Shown here: one piece after another, positions 1-7,430 of the stretch
How positions within the stretch are numbered: the stretch's first letter is position 1
Layout: every line of letters begins with the position of its first letter
DNA from: Candidatus Cloacimonadota bacterium
GTDB taxonomy: Bacteria; Cloacimonadota; Cloacimonadia; Cloacimonadales; WRIO01
Reading direction: 5' to 3'
NCBI GenBank assembly: GCA_020532185.1
Contig: JAJBBH010000103.1
Location: 1 to 43,451, forward strand
Length of the DNA stretch: 43,451 bases
Notes under the pieces: generated by a model
The model's input: only the letters and a program-made list of their open reading frames with translations
Databases searched by the model: none
What the model was told of the DNA's origin: nothing
Translations under genes and position numbers: made by a program

Positions 1-1
1 T

Positions 2-175
2 GAATTTGAAAAAAACAGAATGGAGAACGTCTTAAAAAATGAAAAATTGAAATTATCGTCTTTACCTGAATTAGTCAAGAGTTTAGAGAAAGCTTTATCT
101 GAATTAAACATTGACGACAAAAAAGCCATTGAGGAAATTAAGATAGAGTATATAAAAGCATACTTGGCAAAATAA
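2..175 (+). CDS. C-terminal fragment of an unknown protein
   Basis: The reading frame is open from the window edge and gives 57 residues before a TAA stop. The peptide is rich in Lys, Glu and Leu with a heptad-like spacing of hydrophobic residues, so it is probably helical or coiled-coil. No catalytic motif is visible and I do not recognise the family. The gene converges on the clostripain-like gene to its right. Because the start lies outside the window, only the frame and the stop can be supported. Confidence 0.55.
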   Translation, partial: EFEKNRMENVLKNEKLKLSSLPELVKSLEKALSELNIDDKKAIEEIKIEYIKAYLAK

Positions 176-230
176 CAAGACAACAAAAAAAGGTATTTCC
201 CCTCATTCATTTCATTCAATTGTCTATGCA

Positions 231-274
231 TCCCCCTTTGACTCCTCTTTGCATCCTCCTGCTATCCTGGAGAA
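231..274 (+). repeat. Diverged copy of a dispersed intergenic repeat
   Basis: This stretch aligns, allowing a few small gaps, with the reverse complement of 26161-26203. Shared blocks include TTTGACTCC, TCCT, CTGCTATC and TGGAGAA in the same order. Both copies are intergenic and both are followed by G-rich sequence that could fold back on the C-rich part. This copy is degenerate as a hairpin. It is probably a member of a small interspersed repeat family. Confidence 0.5.
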
Positions 275-486
275 ACATAGGGTTTATAGGGGGCATCTCA
301 AGGGTTGCAAGAGAGAGCAAAGAGTGATTGAGACGGCAATCAAGTATGTATTACCCAAAAAAGAGAATAAAAACAGTAATTTATTTTGGCATGTTTCATC
401 ATCCAGCCAATTTCCTTGTTCAGATAATCATATGTTCAGCATAATATCTTAAAAACAATTTTTCCCCATAATTCTTTATTTGTCTT

Positions 487-506
487 TTATCCATATCCTA
501 TCCACA
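487..506 (+). promoter_or_regulatory. DnaA-box-like pair (left)
   Basis: Two 9-mers in the same orientation, TTATCCATA (487-495) and CTATCCACA (498-506), each differ at one position from the TTATCCACA consensus. Their starts are 11 bases apart. A second pair with identical 11-base spacing follows at 581-600. Confidence 0.35.
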
Positions 507-580
507 CCTACTACAATTTTCTCTAAATAAATTAAATCCATCACAACACTATAACGCATATTATTCGTTACTTTATGGAC

Positions 581-600
581 TTATACACAACTTATACACA
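581..600 (+). promoter_or_regulatory. DnaA-box pair (right)
   Basis: Two copies of TTATACACA lie at 581-589 and 592-600 in the same orientation. Both match the TTATNCACA DnaA-box consensus exactly, and their starts are 11 bases apart. They lie next to AT-rich DNA, as expected at an origin, a DnaA-titration site or a DnaA-regulated locus. No dnaA, dnaN or gyrB gene is near, so an origin is only a possibility. Confidence 0.45.
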
Positions 601-629
601 CTATAAATCAAGCATATCTAACTATCGTA

Positions 630-2351
630 TTATCTAATAATTGCAACTTTTATTATCGTACTAAATTCACCTGTTTTTAATATCAATGTGTATAAGCCTG
701 TGGATATCTTTTTATTGTTGTTTAAGAGCTGTTTGAGAGTAATATAATGCTCACCAGCGTAAATATTATTAAGTGTTTTCTTGGCTAATAAATCACCTGA
801 GATATTGTAAAGAAAGATATCCAAGTTTGCTAATTCCTTATCAGATACCCAATGAATTTCAGCATCATAATCATATTTAATAGGGTTTGGGCTTACGTAT
901 GCAGAAAACTTATTATTCGTCTGCTTATTGTATTCAGCAAAGACAGGTTCAGAGATATTCCCCACTTCATCAACTGCCCTAACTACTATCTTGCCATGAC
1001 TAACAAAGTGGTCAAAAGTAAACGAGAATACTGTTTCTGTTACGTTAGCAAACTCTTTAAAAACCCCATCAACAAAGACCTCAATTTGATAGCTTAAATT
1101 GCATGGGTCTATTGGTATTGCCCACTCCAAGTGAAGGCTATTAAAAGTCTGTGCTTTTTTTATTATTCGCGGTGCTAACGGAGCAATAGTATCTTTGCCA
1201 AATGAATAGTTTATAAATCGACAAAACCTTGTTTTATTAATCTCTAAGTTATGGTAAAGATTTACATACAGCTCGTAAAATACATCCTCATAAATCGGAT
1301 ACCAAATGCTTGCATAGCCCTCAATCGCTAAGTTTAGAGAGTTTACTTTCACAAAAACCCTGTCAAGTGAATTAATTATCCTATCAGCAAATACCCACAA
1401 AGTATCGCCTTCTATTGCAGACTCTTTTAACAGTTGAAAGTACTGCTTGACCTCAATATCAGCTTGCATATCATTAAATGTGATGCATTGTTCTCGTGCA
1501 TTGGCAAATACTTCGTCCGAAGCTCGAAGCGCATAATAATCAGCAAAGCTTTTAAAGTCTTGAAGAAGAGATTCTAAATTCCTCATATCAGCCAAGAACA
1601 GAGCAATGGAATTATAGTAATCACCATATGGGTTTTGTGAGCCTCCATAATCGTGTGACTCTAAATACTTATCAATAATACTATTGTATCTATCTTCTTT
1701 ATTATCAAATAGATTCCATTGATTGAGTATATCAGTCCAGGGCAAGCCAATAGCAGGCATTTCATTAATAGAAGCCATCGAATAATTACAAAATTCTTTA
1801 ACTTCGACCAAAGTTTCAAGATTGCCCATCAAACATGCATCGAATAATAGTAAGTCAAATTTCCTTCTCAAGCCTTGAAAGGCTTTTCTCAGTTCACCAC
1901 GAGCTACGCTGATTGCAGAGCTGTAGCTATTGTCAGGGCAAATATGCTTTGTTTCTCCTCGAAACCATCCTGTTCCATGCGACCAAATAATCATAATCTC
2001 ATTTTTACCAGAATAATGTGACTGCCCCCATTTCATAAAATCATTTAGGGTATGATAATCACCACTATTTACATTGCCATAATACTTTACACGTGGCGAG
2101 ACTATATTATCTGTGCTATCTTTGACAATCTTGATAACCTCAGCCCCTTCTTTTTCAGAGCCAGTAAGATGGTCAATAAAAACAATAATCTCCATATTGC
2201 TTTGAATGCCTTTTTCGAGCTTATTAATGTCATCCAGAGCGTATTGGTATAAACCATTGTCTGCAGCCATATAGACGAAAAACAGCCAGTCTTTTGCATG
2301 AATAACACTAATTGTTAGTACAAATAGCAAAAGAACAAAAATCTTTTTCAT
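630..2351 (-). CDS. Secreted clostripain-like (C11) cysteine peptidase
   Basis: A 573-residue exported cysteine peptidase, likely to cut peptides outside the cell. Residues 1-19 are a typical signal peptide. The clostripain-family core follows, with catalytic His125 in WSHGTGW and Cys173 in FDACLMG, each after a hydrophobic beta strand as in the family. A fibronectin-III-like module lies around 397-485. The last 87 residues begin SPNP and contain the LYNISG and TGLYTL motifs of a C-terminal sorting domain (type 9 secretion style or FlgD-like Ig). It is the last gene of a four-gene unit, 2 bases after the ABC ATPase stop. The fold assignment is firm. The substrate is unknown, and clostripain's Arg preference should not be assumed. 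Confidence 0.85.
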   Translation of the reverse strand: MKKIFVLLLFVLTISVIHAKDWLFFVYMAADNGLYQYALDDINKLEKGIQSNMEIIVFIDHLTGSEKEGAEVIKIVKDSTDNIVSPRVKYYGNVNSGDYHTLNDFMKWGQSHYSGKNEIMIIWSHGTGWFRGETKHICPDNSYSSAISVARGELRKAFQGLRRKFDLLLFDACLMGNLETLVEVKEFCNYSMASINEMPAIGLPWTDILNQWNLFDNKEDRYNSIIDKYLESHDYGGSQNPYGDYYNSIALFLADMRNLESLLQDFKSFADYYALRASDEVFANAREQCITFNDMQADIEVKQYFQLLKESAIEGDTLWVFADRIINSLDRVFVKVNSLNLAIEGYASIWYPIYEDVFYELYVNLYHNLEINKTRFCRFINYSFGKDTIAPLAPRIIKKAQTFNSLHLEWAIPIDPCNLSYQIEVFVDGVFKEFANVTETVFSFTFDHFVSHGKIVVRAVDEVGNISEPVFAEYNKQTNNKFSAYVSPNPIKYDYDAEIHWVSDKELANLDIFLYNISGDLLAKKTLNNIYAGEHYITLKQLLNNNKKISTGLYTLILKTGEFSTIIKVAIIR

Positions 2352-2353
2352 CT

Positions 2354-3415
2354 TTAATTAATTATACCTATAGCATGTTCGGGTATTGTGCAGTAAAGTG
2401 TTTGTTTATCAAAGTCTTGCAAGCTTATAGTGCGATAGGTACGACAAGCAATAATATTATTTCCCACCTTTAAAACAAAGTCTATGTAAGAGCCGATGAC
2501 TTGATAACTTTGAACATATGCGGGGAATGAGTTAATTCCTTTATTTTTAAAAGACAGATAAACACTCTCAGCACGAAAGCAGATGCGCACAGTATCATTA
2601 ATTGTATATTTGGTACTTGACTTGACAGTAAATAGCAAATCCTCGAGTAAAAGCTTATATATGTATCCATCGTCGGTTTTATCAATCTCTTTTACTCTTG
2701 TGTCAAATTGATTTTGAATACCCAAAAAGTCTGCTGCTAATTGGTTTTGAGGGTCTTTCCAAAGCCTCTCCCCTATATCGTATCTAATTAATCTGCCTTT
2801 ACTCATAATGCCAATATAATCAGCTAAATAAAAGGCTTCTTCTTGGTCATGTGTTACATAAATAGTTGTGATATTGAGCTTTTTTACTATGCTTTTAATG
2901 ATGCTTCTTAGTCGGTCGCGCAGGCTCTCATCTAAAGCACTCATGGGCTCATCAAATAGGATAATATCAGGTTCAGAAGCTATGGTTCGTGCCAAAGCAA
3001 TTCTTTGTTTTTCGCCACCCGATAGCTCATATACTTTTCTGTTGGCATAGTTTGGCAATTCAATCAGCTCAAGTAGCTTGTTTACTTTGGCTTTAATATC
3101 TTTAGCTCTTTTTATTCTTAAACCAAAAGCAATATTTTCAAACACATTCAAGTGTGGAAACAGAGCAAAATCTTGAAATACCATACCGATTTTTCTTTTG
3201 TGGATAGGGACCTCATTGATACATTTTCCATCTATCAAGACTTTACCCTTATCAACGGGAATAATACCACAAATCGCTTGAATTAATGAGGTTTTACCTG
3301 AACCACTCGGACCAAGTAAAACTAAAAACTTGCCCTTATCAAGCCTAAAACTAATGTCTTCTATTTTGAAATCACTGAATTTAACAGCGACTTTATCTAA
3401 TTCTAAATGCGTCAT
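2354..3415 (-). CDS. ABC transporter ATP-binding protein (PotA/FbpC/MalK type)
   Basis: A 353-residue cytoplasmic ATPase of the importer class. All nucleotide-site motifs are intact: Walker A GPSGSGKT (35-42), Q-loop Gln81, signature LSGGE (131-135), Walker B IILFDE (151-156), SALD D-loop and switch His189. The C-terminal part from about 235 looks like the TOBE-type regulatory region of PotA, FbpC, CysA and MalK relatives. It has no permease or binding protein beside it. It abuts the aminopeptidase gene with no gap and is followed 2 bases later by the clostripain-like gene, so it is co-transcribed with two secreted peptidases. The sugar-type permeases at 18087-20016 lack an ATPase and could be partners, but that is a guess. 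The substrate cannot be assigned. Confidence 0.85.
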   Translation of the reverse strand: MTHLELDKVAVKFSDFKIEDISFRLDKGKFLVLLGPSGSGKTSLIQAICGIIPVDKGKVLIDGKCINEVPIHKRKIGMVFQDFALFPHLNVFENIAFGLRIKRAKDIKAKVNKLLELIELPNYANRKVYELSGGEKQRIALARTIASEPDIILFDEPMSALDESLRDRLRSIIKSIVKKLNITTIYVTHDQEEAFYLADYIGIMSKGRLIRYDIGERLWKDPQNQLAADFLGIQNQFDTRVKEIDKTDDGYIYKLLLEDLLFTVKSSTKYTINDTVRICFRAESVYLSFKNKGINSFPAYVQSYQVIGSYIDFVLKVGNNIIACRTYRTISLQDFDKQTLYCTIPEHAIGIIN

Positions 3416-6271
3416 TTACTTTATTATTATCACCTTTTTAACTATTTGTGTTTGCTCAGACTTCACATTTACAAAGTAAATACCAGATGCAATCTTTTGT
3501 CTTGTTTTGTCTGTCTTATCCCAATCCCAGTATAGCTTTTGATTCTTTTGAGCAGGGATAATCTGTTGTTGCACCAATTGACCCCTAATATTATAGATAG
3601 CAATCTTTACTTTGTTGCTCTCATCGTTTTTGATATCAAATGAAATGCTTTGATTCAGATTAGCTGGATTGGGGTATATATCTACTTTAAGCTGCGATTC
3701 GGGCTTGATTACGTCTTCAGTATCCACTGACCAATCATCGAGAATCATGTTGAAAAGCTGATTGGCTGTATCTTCTTGCATATAATAAAAAGGCAAACCT
3801 GACACAATAATATTTTGTCCTGAGATAATTACAGGTGTATTATGCCAATTAGAATTATTGGTAAACTGAGCACGATACATGACACTTGTAGCATTTGGAA
3901 ATACGCAAATTGAGGGCATATTACCATTCCAATTAGCATTGAGTTTATCACCATCAGGCACGAGCTCTGGTAAATTTGGTGAAACAGCCGAACTAAATGT
4001 TACAGTATTCACCAATGTATTACCTGAGCTTTGTAAAATATCAACGAGATATGGATTTGTAATACTGTTTGCAGTTCTCCAACCAGACAGAATCAACTTT
4101 CCCCCAGACAGAATATAAGCTGCTAAATACTGTTGGGTATCATCGTCAATCAGCGATGTGGTGATATCATCATCATGCCAAATAACCATCGAATAATGTC
4201 TTAGACTTTCTGCTGTGGGTAAACCCTGCTCTGCAACATCCCAAGAGGTAAAATCACTATTTATTATGCTATTATAAAATTCATCAACATCATTGTCTGT
4301 CGGATTTAAGGTATTTCCATTACCATCGCTTGTTTCATCAACAATTAAAAGCCCTTGATTTAATGGAAACTCTAAAGGCTTAGCACTCATCGAATTAGAA
4401 AACTCTGTTTCATACTCGTCCAGACATGCAACTATTTTATAGAAATACTCTTGCCCGTTTGTTACAGTATTATCGATGTAAAAAAGCTCGGTAATAGCCT
4501 GTTCGTTTATTCTAACAAAGTTATCATCTTCATTTGTCGAGCGATAGATATTATAACCGTCGATACTAATCCACTCATCTAATGCTGCCCAATTAAGAGT
4601 AACAGATGCAGAGGTTGCAAATGCGGAATTTAATTCGACAAAATGCTCTGTATTGGCTCTGGTAAGCATCCAATTATCAGGGTCAAAGGCATAGTTTATG
4701 ATAATATCATGATTATCAAAAGTAGTAATTTCGCCTTGTGGAGACGCATCTACCAGTATACTATTTATTTGGTTATTGGACTCTAAATGAAGTGGTGATT
4801 TCAAGTAAAACTGATTATTTTCTTCATTAGAGGTGGTTCGAGCAATTGTTCTAATTGATGTATTATCAGGACTTTTTAGGACAATATAGTCAAGTTCTGG
4901 TATCCCCTTTTTGAATATCCATTGGTCGAAGAACTGGTCCAAATTTAGACCAGAAAGCTGCTCAGCAATTTCTTTAAACTCAGCAGTAACAACATTTTTA
5001 TTTTGATAGCTTTGGAAATATGTTTGCAATATATCAAAAAAAACATCATCTCCTACCCATGCACGCAACATATGAAGGACAGATGCACCTTTTTCATAAA
5101 CCATCGGATAGAAATATTCGGAATATATTGGGTCATAAATCACTCTATCGCCATTTTGATTGGCAAAATTTAGATAATAGTTATGTAATTTATCTCGCAC
5201 GTAGATATTTGCTGCTTCGTTATCAAATACGGCTTCTGTGTAAATTACCTCTGAATATGTTGCAAAGCTTTCAGATAGCCAGACATCTTTCCAGGTTAAG
5301 GGTGTAAGACAATTGCCAAACCATTGATGAGAAAGCTCGTGTGCAATCACATATTCATTACTAAGTGTACCCTCCATAATAGTTGAACCAAGAGTCGTCA
5401 TTGTTTGGTGTTCCATTGCACCAAATGTTGATATATTAGCGACAGCATTTCCATATTTTTCAAATGGATACTGACCATAGGCATCAGTAAAAGCCTGCAT
5501 CATCTGAGGTAACTTGGCAAATAAAACTTGAGCTGTGGGCACTTGACTTGCAAACGCAAAGTTATGAAGAGGTATATCTTGAAATGTGCCCATTATCTCT
5601 TCATAAGGGGCACATGCTATACTCACAAGATAAGTTGCCATAGGGTTTGAGCCTATCCAATGGTGTGTTGATGTGTTATCTGTATGCTGTTCTATTTCTT
5701 CACGGATTCCATTTGCTGCGACTTTCCAATCAGAGCGAACTCTTATATGCAAATCAACGATTGCTTTGTCCCATGGATGGTCATAAGAGGGCCACCAATA
5801 TCTGCCTGCATTGGGGTCTGAAATAGTAAATATTTGTGTTGGTCTAAAAGTCATTCCATTTGCATAGCCATCGTTAGATAGGATAGGATTGCCATGATAG
5901 ACAACACGTGTTGTAAAGGATTCACCATTAGATACATTTATGTCAATGTCAATGACGCCATTATTGTGAGTAAAACTTGTTATATTATTATTAACATAGA
6001 CTGAGTCAACGGTCAAGCCTTCAAGTTCATAGCTTATACTGGTCAAATTTTCCTCTGCATTGACAAAGGCATTTACAGCACCGCTTATGCTTTGATTTTG
6101 GTCATCAATATTAATCCAAATATCATAGGCTATTACATCGAAGCCATGCAATGAATCAGCTCTTGAATGCTGGACTGGTATGCTGTTGGGACTAACTTTT
6201 GTAAACTTTGGATGAGCCCAAGCAAATAGAATAATATTTATTAAAACAAACAAAAGAATTATTCTTTTCAT
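3416..6271 (-). CDS. Secreted M1-family zinc aminopeptidase with C-terminal sorting domain
   Basis: A 951-residue exported metallopeptidase expected to remove N-terminal residues from extracellular peptides. Residues 1-19 are a signal peptide. The M1 core has the exopeptidase motif GAMEH (284-288, normally GAMEN) and the zinc site HELSH (311-315) with the third ligand Glu334 in WLSES, at the standard spacing. After the catalytic part come a fibronectin-III-like module (about 565-645) and a region around 650-850 resembling a class I glutamine-amidotransferase or ThuA-like Rossmann fold. Last is an 86-residue sorting domain starting YPNP at 866 with YNIRGQ and SGIYF motifs. A GGAGA site precedes the ATG, inside the end of the upstream small gene. 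It is the second gene of the unit. Confidence 0.9.
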   Translation of the reverse strand: MKRIILLFVLINIILFAWAHPKFTKVSPNSIPVQHSRADSLHGFDVIAYDIWINIDDQNQSISGAVNAFVNAEENLTSISYELEGLTVDSVYVNNNITSFTHNNGVIDIDINVSNGESFTTRVVYHGNPILSNDGYANGMTFRPTQIFTISDPNAGRYWWPSYDHPWDKAIVDLHIRVRSDWKVAANGIREEIEQHTDNTSTHHWIGSNPMATYLVSIACAPYEEIMGTFQDIPLHNFAFASQVPTAQVLFAKLPQMMQAFTDAYGQYPFEKYGNAVANISTFGAMEHQTMTTLGSTIMEGTLSNEYVIAHELSHQWFGNCLTPLTWKDVWLSESFATYSEVIYTEAVFDNEAANIYVRDKLHNYYLNFANQNGDRVIYDPIYSEYFYPMVYEKGASVLHMLRAWVGDDVFFDILQTYFQSYQNKNVVTAEFKEIAEQLSGLNLDQFFDQWIFKKGIPELDYIVLKSPDNTSIRTIARTTSNEENNQFYLKSPLHLESNNQINSILVDASPQGEITTFDNHDIIINYAFDPDNWMLTRANTEHFVELNSAFATSASVTLNWAALDEWISIDGYNIYRSTNEDDNFVRINEQAITELFYIDNTVTNGQEYFYKIVACLDEYETEFSNSMSAKPLEFPLNQGLLIVDETSDGNGNTLNPTDNDVDEFYNSIINSDFTSWDVAEQGLPTAESLRHYSMVIWHDDDITTSLIDDDTQQYLAAYILSGGKLILSGWRTANSITNPYLVDILQSSGNTLVNTVTFSSAVSPNLPELVPDGDKLNANWNGNMPSICVFPNATSVMYRAQFTNNSNWHNTPVIISGQNIIVSGLPFYYMQEDTANQLFNMILDDWSVDTEDVIKPESQLKVDIYPNPANLNQSISFDIKNDESNKVKIAIYNIRGQLVQQQIIPAQKNQKLYWDWDKTDKTRQKIASGIYFVNVKSEQTQIVKKVIIIK

Positions 6272-6274
6272 AAA

Positions 6275-6616
6275 TCAATCTCCATTTCTCATTTTCAATG
6301 AAACACCCATCTTTTTGGCAACTTTGGTATTATTTACTGCGACTGCAATGTAGATAAGATTTGCTAAAATCAGGGTATATACCGTATCTCTTTTAGACAA
6401 AATAAATGCGTAGAATATTATAGGTATCAATAAGACTATTAGCGACTTAATAATGATGATTCCTCGAATTGTTCCAAATCTTTTAATTAACCATCTTGCA
6501 ATGGGATTACGCTCATTTCTTGGGCTGCCATTCTTAACAATTCTAACAGTTGTAAAAGCATCATAGTAGTTTAAAATCAAAAGCATTATTAGTAATATTA
6601 TAAAAGCTATAGTCAT
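6275..6616 (-). CDS. Small three-helix membrane protein, DUF5658-like
   Basis: A 113-residue inner-membrane protein with three predicted hydrophobic helices. The Asn-Tyr-Tyr-Asp-Ala-x-x-Thr motif at the end of helix 1 and the ERNPIARW segment before helix 2 resemble DUF5658 proteins, whose function is unknown. I chose the internal ATG because AAGGAGA lies 4 bases upstream. A frame extension of 15 codons to 6661 would run into the promoter. It is the first gene of the unit: its stop is 3 bases before the aminopeptidase start. A role in protease secretion or export is possible only by position. Confidence 0.7.
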   Translation of the reverse strand: MTIAFIILLIMLLILNYYDAFTTVRIVKNGSPRNERNPIARWLIKRFGTIRGIIIIKSLIVLLIPIIFYAFILSKRDTVYTLILANLIYIAVAVNNTKVAKKMGVSLKMRNGD

Positions 6617-6632
6617 ATTTTCTCCTTTTAAC

Positions 6633-6661
6633 CTTTTACAATAATCAAGATAAAATGTCAA
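6633..6661 (-). promoter_or_regulatory. Promoter of the peptidase/ABC unit
   Basis: Read on the minus strand, TTGACA (-35) is followed after 17 bases by TAAAAG (-10). The predicted start point falls at or just before the AAGGAGA ribosome site of the DUF5658-like gene, giving a leader of about 10 bases. Similar short leaders are inferred at other promoters here. Confidence 0.5.
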
Positions 6662-6826
6662 TAGAAAAAGGAGAAATATTGTTTGTATAAAAAGAATAGA
6701 GATTTAACTCGCTGGCTATGTACCTTAAAACAGTCATGTTAAAAGAGAATATAAATATAAGAGTTTAATTGTTAAGTTTGAATATGGATAATACTTGTTT
6801 ATTATTGGTTGTATTTTATTAATAGA

Positions 6827-6900
6827 TGGCTGGGATGCAGGGATTCGAACCCCGACAAACGGATCCAGAGACCGGTGTCCTACCATTAGACGACATCCCA
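6827..6900 (-). tRNA. tRNA-Gln (CTG)
   Basis: A 74-base cloverleaf with encoded CCA. The acceptor stem TGGGATG/CATCCCA, discriminator G73 and U1-A72 end match the neighbouring tRNA-Gln. The T-loop TTCGAAT is canonical. By alignment with that neighbour the anticodon is CTG, following T33. The anticodon stem is weak: positions 27-43 (C/T) and 31-39 (T/T) do not pair, leaving three pairs. It is the last tRNA of the minus-strand cluster. Confidence 0.8.
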
Positions 6901-6904
6901 AAAG

Positions 6905-6979
6905 TGGCTGGGTAGGCAGGATTCGAACCTACGGATGACGGAACCAAAACCCGTTGCCTTACCACTTGGCGACTACCCA
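6905..6979 (-). tRNA. tRNA-Gln (TTG)
   Basis: A 75-base cloverleaf with encoded CCA. The acceptor is TGGGTAG/CTACCCA with U1-A72 and G73, as in bacterial tRNA-Gln. The anticodon loop TTTTGGT gives anticodon TTG, which can read CAA and by wobble CAG. The anticodon stem is well paired apart from one G-T. It lies only 4 bases upstream of the CTG copy. Confidence 0.95.
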
Positions 6980-6995
6980 GCAAATTGTATCATTC

Positions 6996-7088
<93 letters not shown>

Positions 7089-7113
7089 AACTATGTTGTT
7101 GGACACTATTAAA

Positions 7114-7199
7114 TGGCGGAGGAAGAGGGATTCGAACCCCCATGGGCATAACCCGGCGGTTTTCAAGACCGCTGCCTTACCAGTTAGGACTATTCCTCC
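7114..7199 (-). tRNA. tRNA-Ser (TGA)
   Basis: An 86-base class II tRNA with encoded CCA. The anticodon stem-loop GCGGT-CTTGAAA-ACCGC gives anticodon TGA. The variable arm has a CGGG/CCCG-like helix. It is the first tRNA of the minus-strand cluster, about 27 bases downstream of the predicted transcription start. Confidence 0.96.
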
Positions 7200-7232
7200 G
7201 AACCTTTTCACATCTATTTAGCAATTATGTTC

Positions 7233-7260
7233 AAATTATGAAATGCCCTTTTCTTGTCAA
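7233..7260 (-). promoter_or_regulatory. Promoter of the Ser-Ser-Gln-Gln tRNA cluster
   Basis: Minus-strand TTGACA is followed after 16 bases by TAATTT. The expected start point is about 27 bases before the first tRNA base. No other gene start lies between, so this probably drives all four tRNAs. Confidence 0.55.
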
Positions 7261-7430
7261 TATATTTTTGCATTTATTTTAAAATTAATTGTTCATTTAT
7301 CACAAAAACACTATCTTATAAGAACTTACAATATCAAATTTATGAAGATATTTAATACAAAATACTCTCATTAATTCTTATAACTCATAAATCAAGCTGT
7401 TTTGATTATTATTTATGTGATTTAAACCTA

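Larger units (their letters stand above)
176..629. other. Intergenic region between convergent genes
   Basis: About 450 bases lie between two converging genes. I see no credible gene: the one small frame here overlaps a repeat and has no ribosome site. The left part holds a pyrimidine-rich copy of a dispersed repeat. The right part is very AT-rich and carries two pairs of DnaA-box-like 9-mers. No clear rho-independent terminator is visible for either flanking gene. Confidence 0.7.

Noticed and set aside
249-452. A 67-codon frame in the first intergenic region
   Set aside because: It overlaps the dispersed repeat, has no ribosome site and its peptide looks random.
176-629. Calling this the chromosome origin
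   Set aside because: DnaA boxes are present, but flanking genes converge on the site, and dnaA, dnaN and gyrB are absent; genome-wide skew cannot be computed here.
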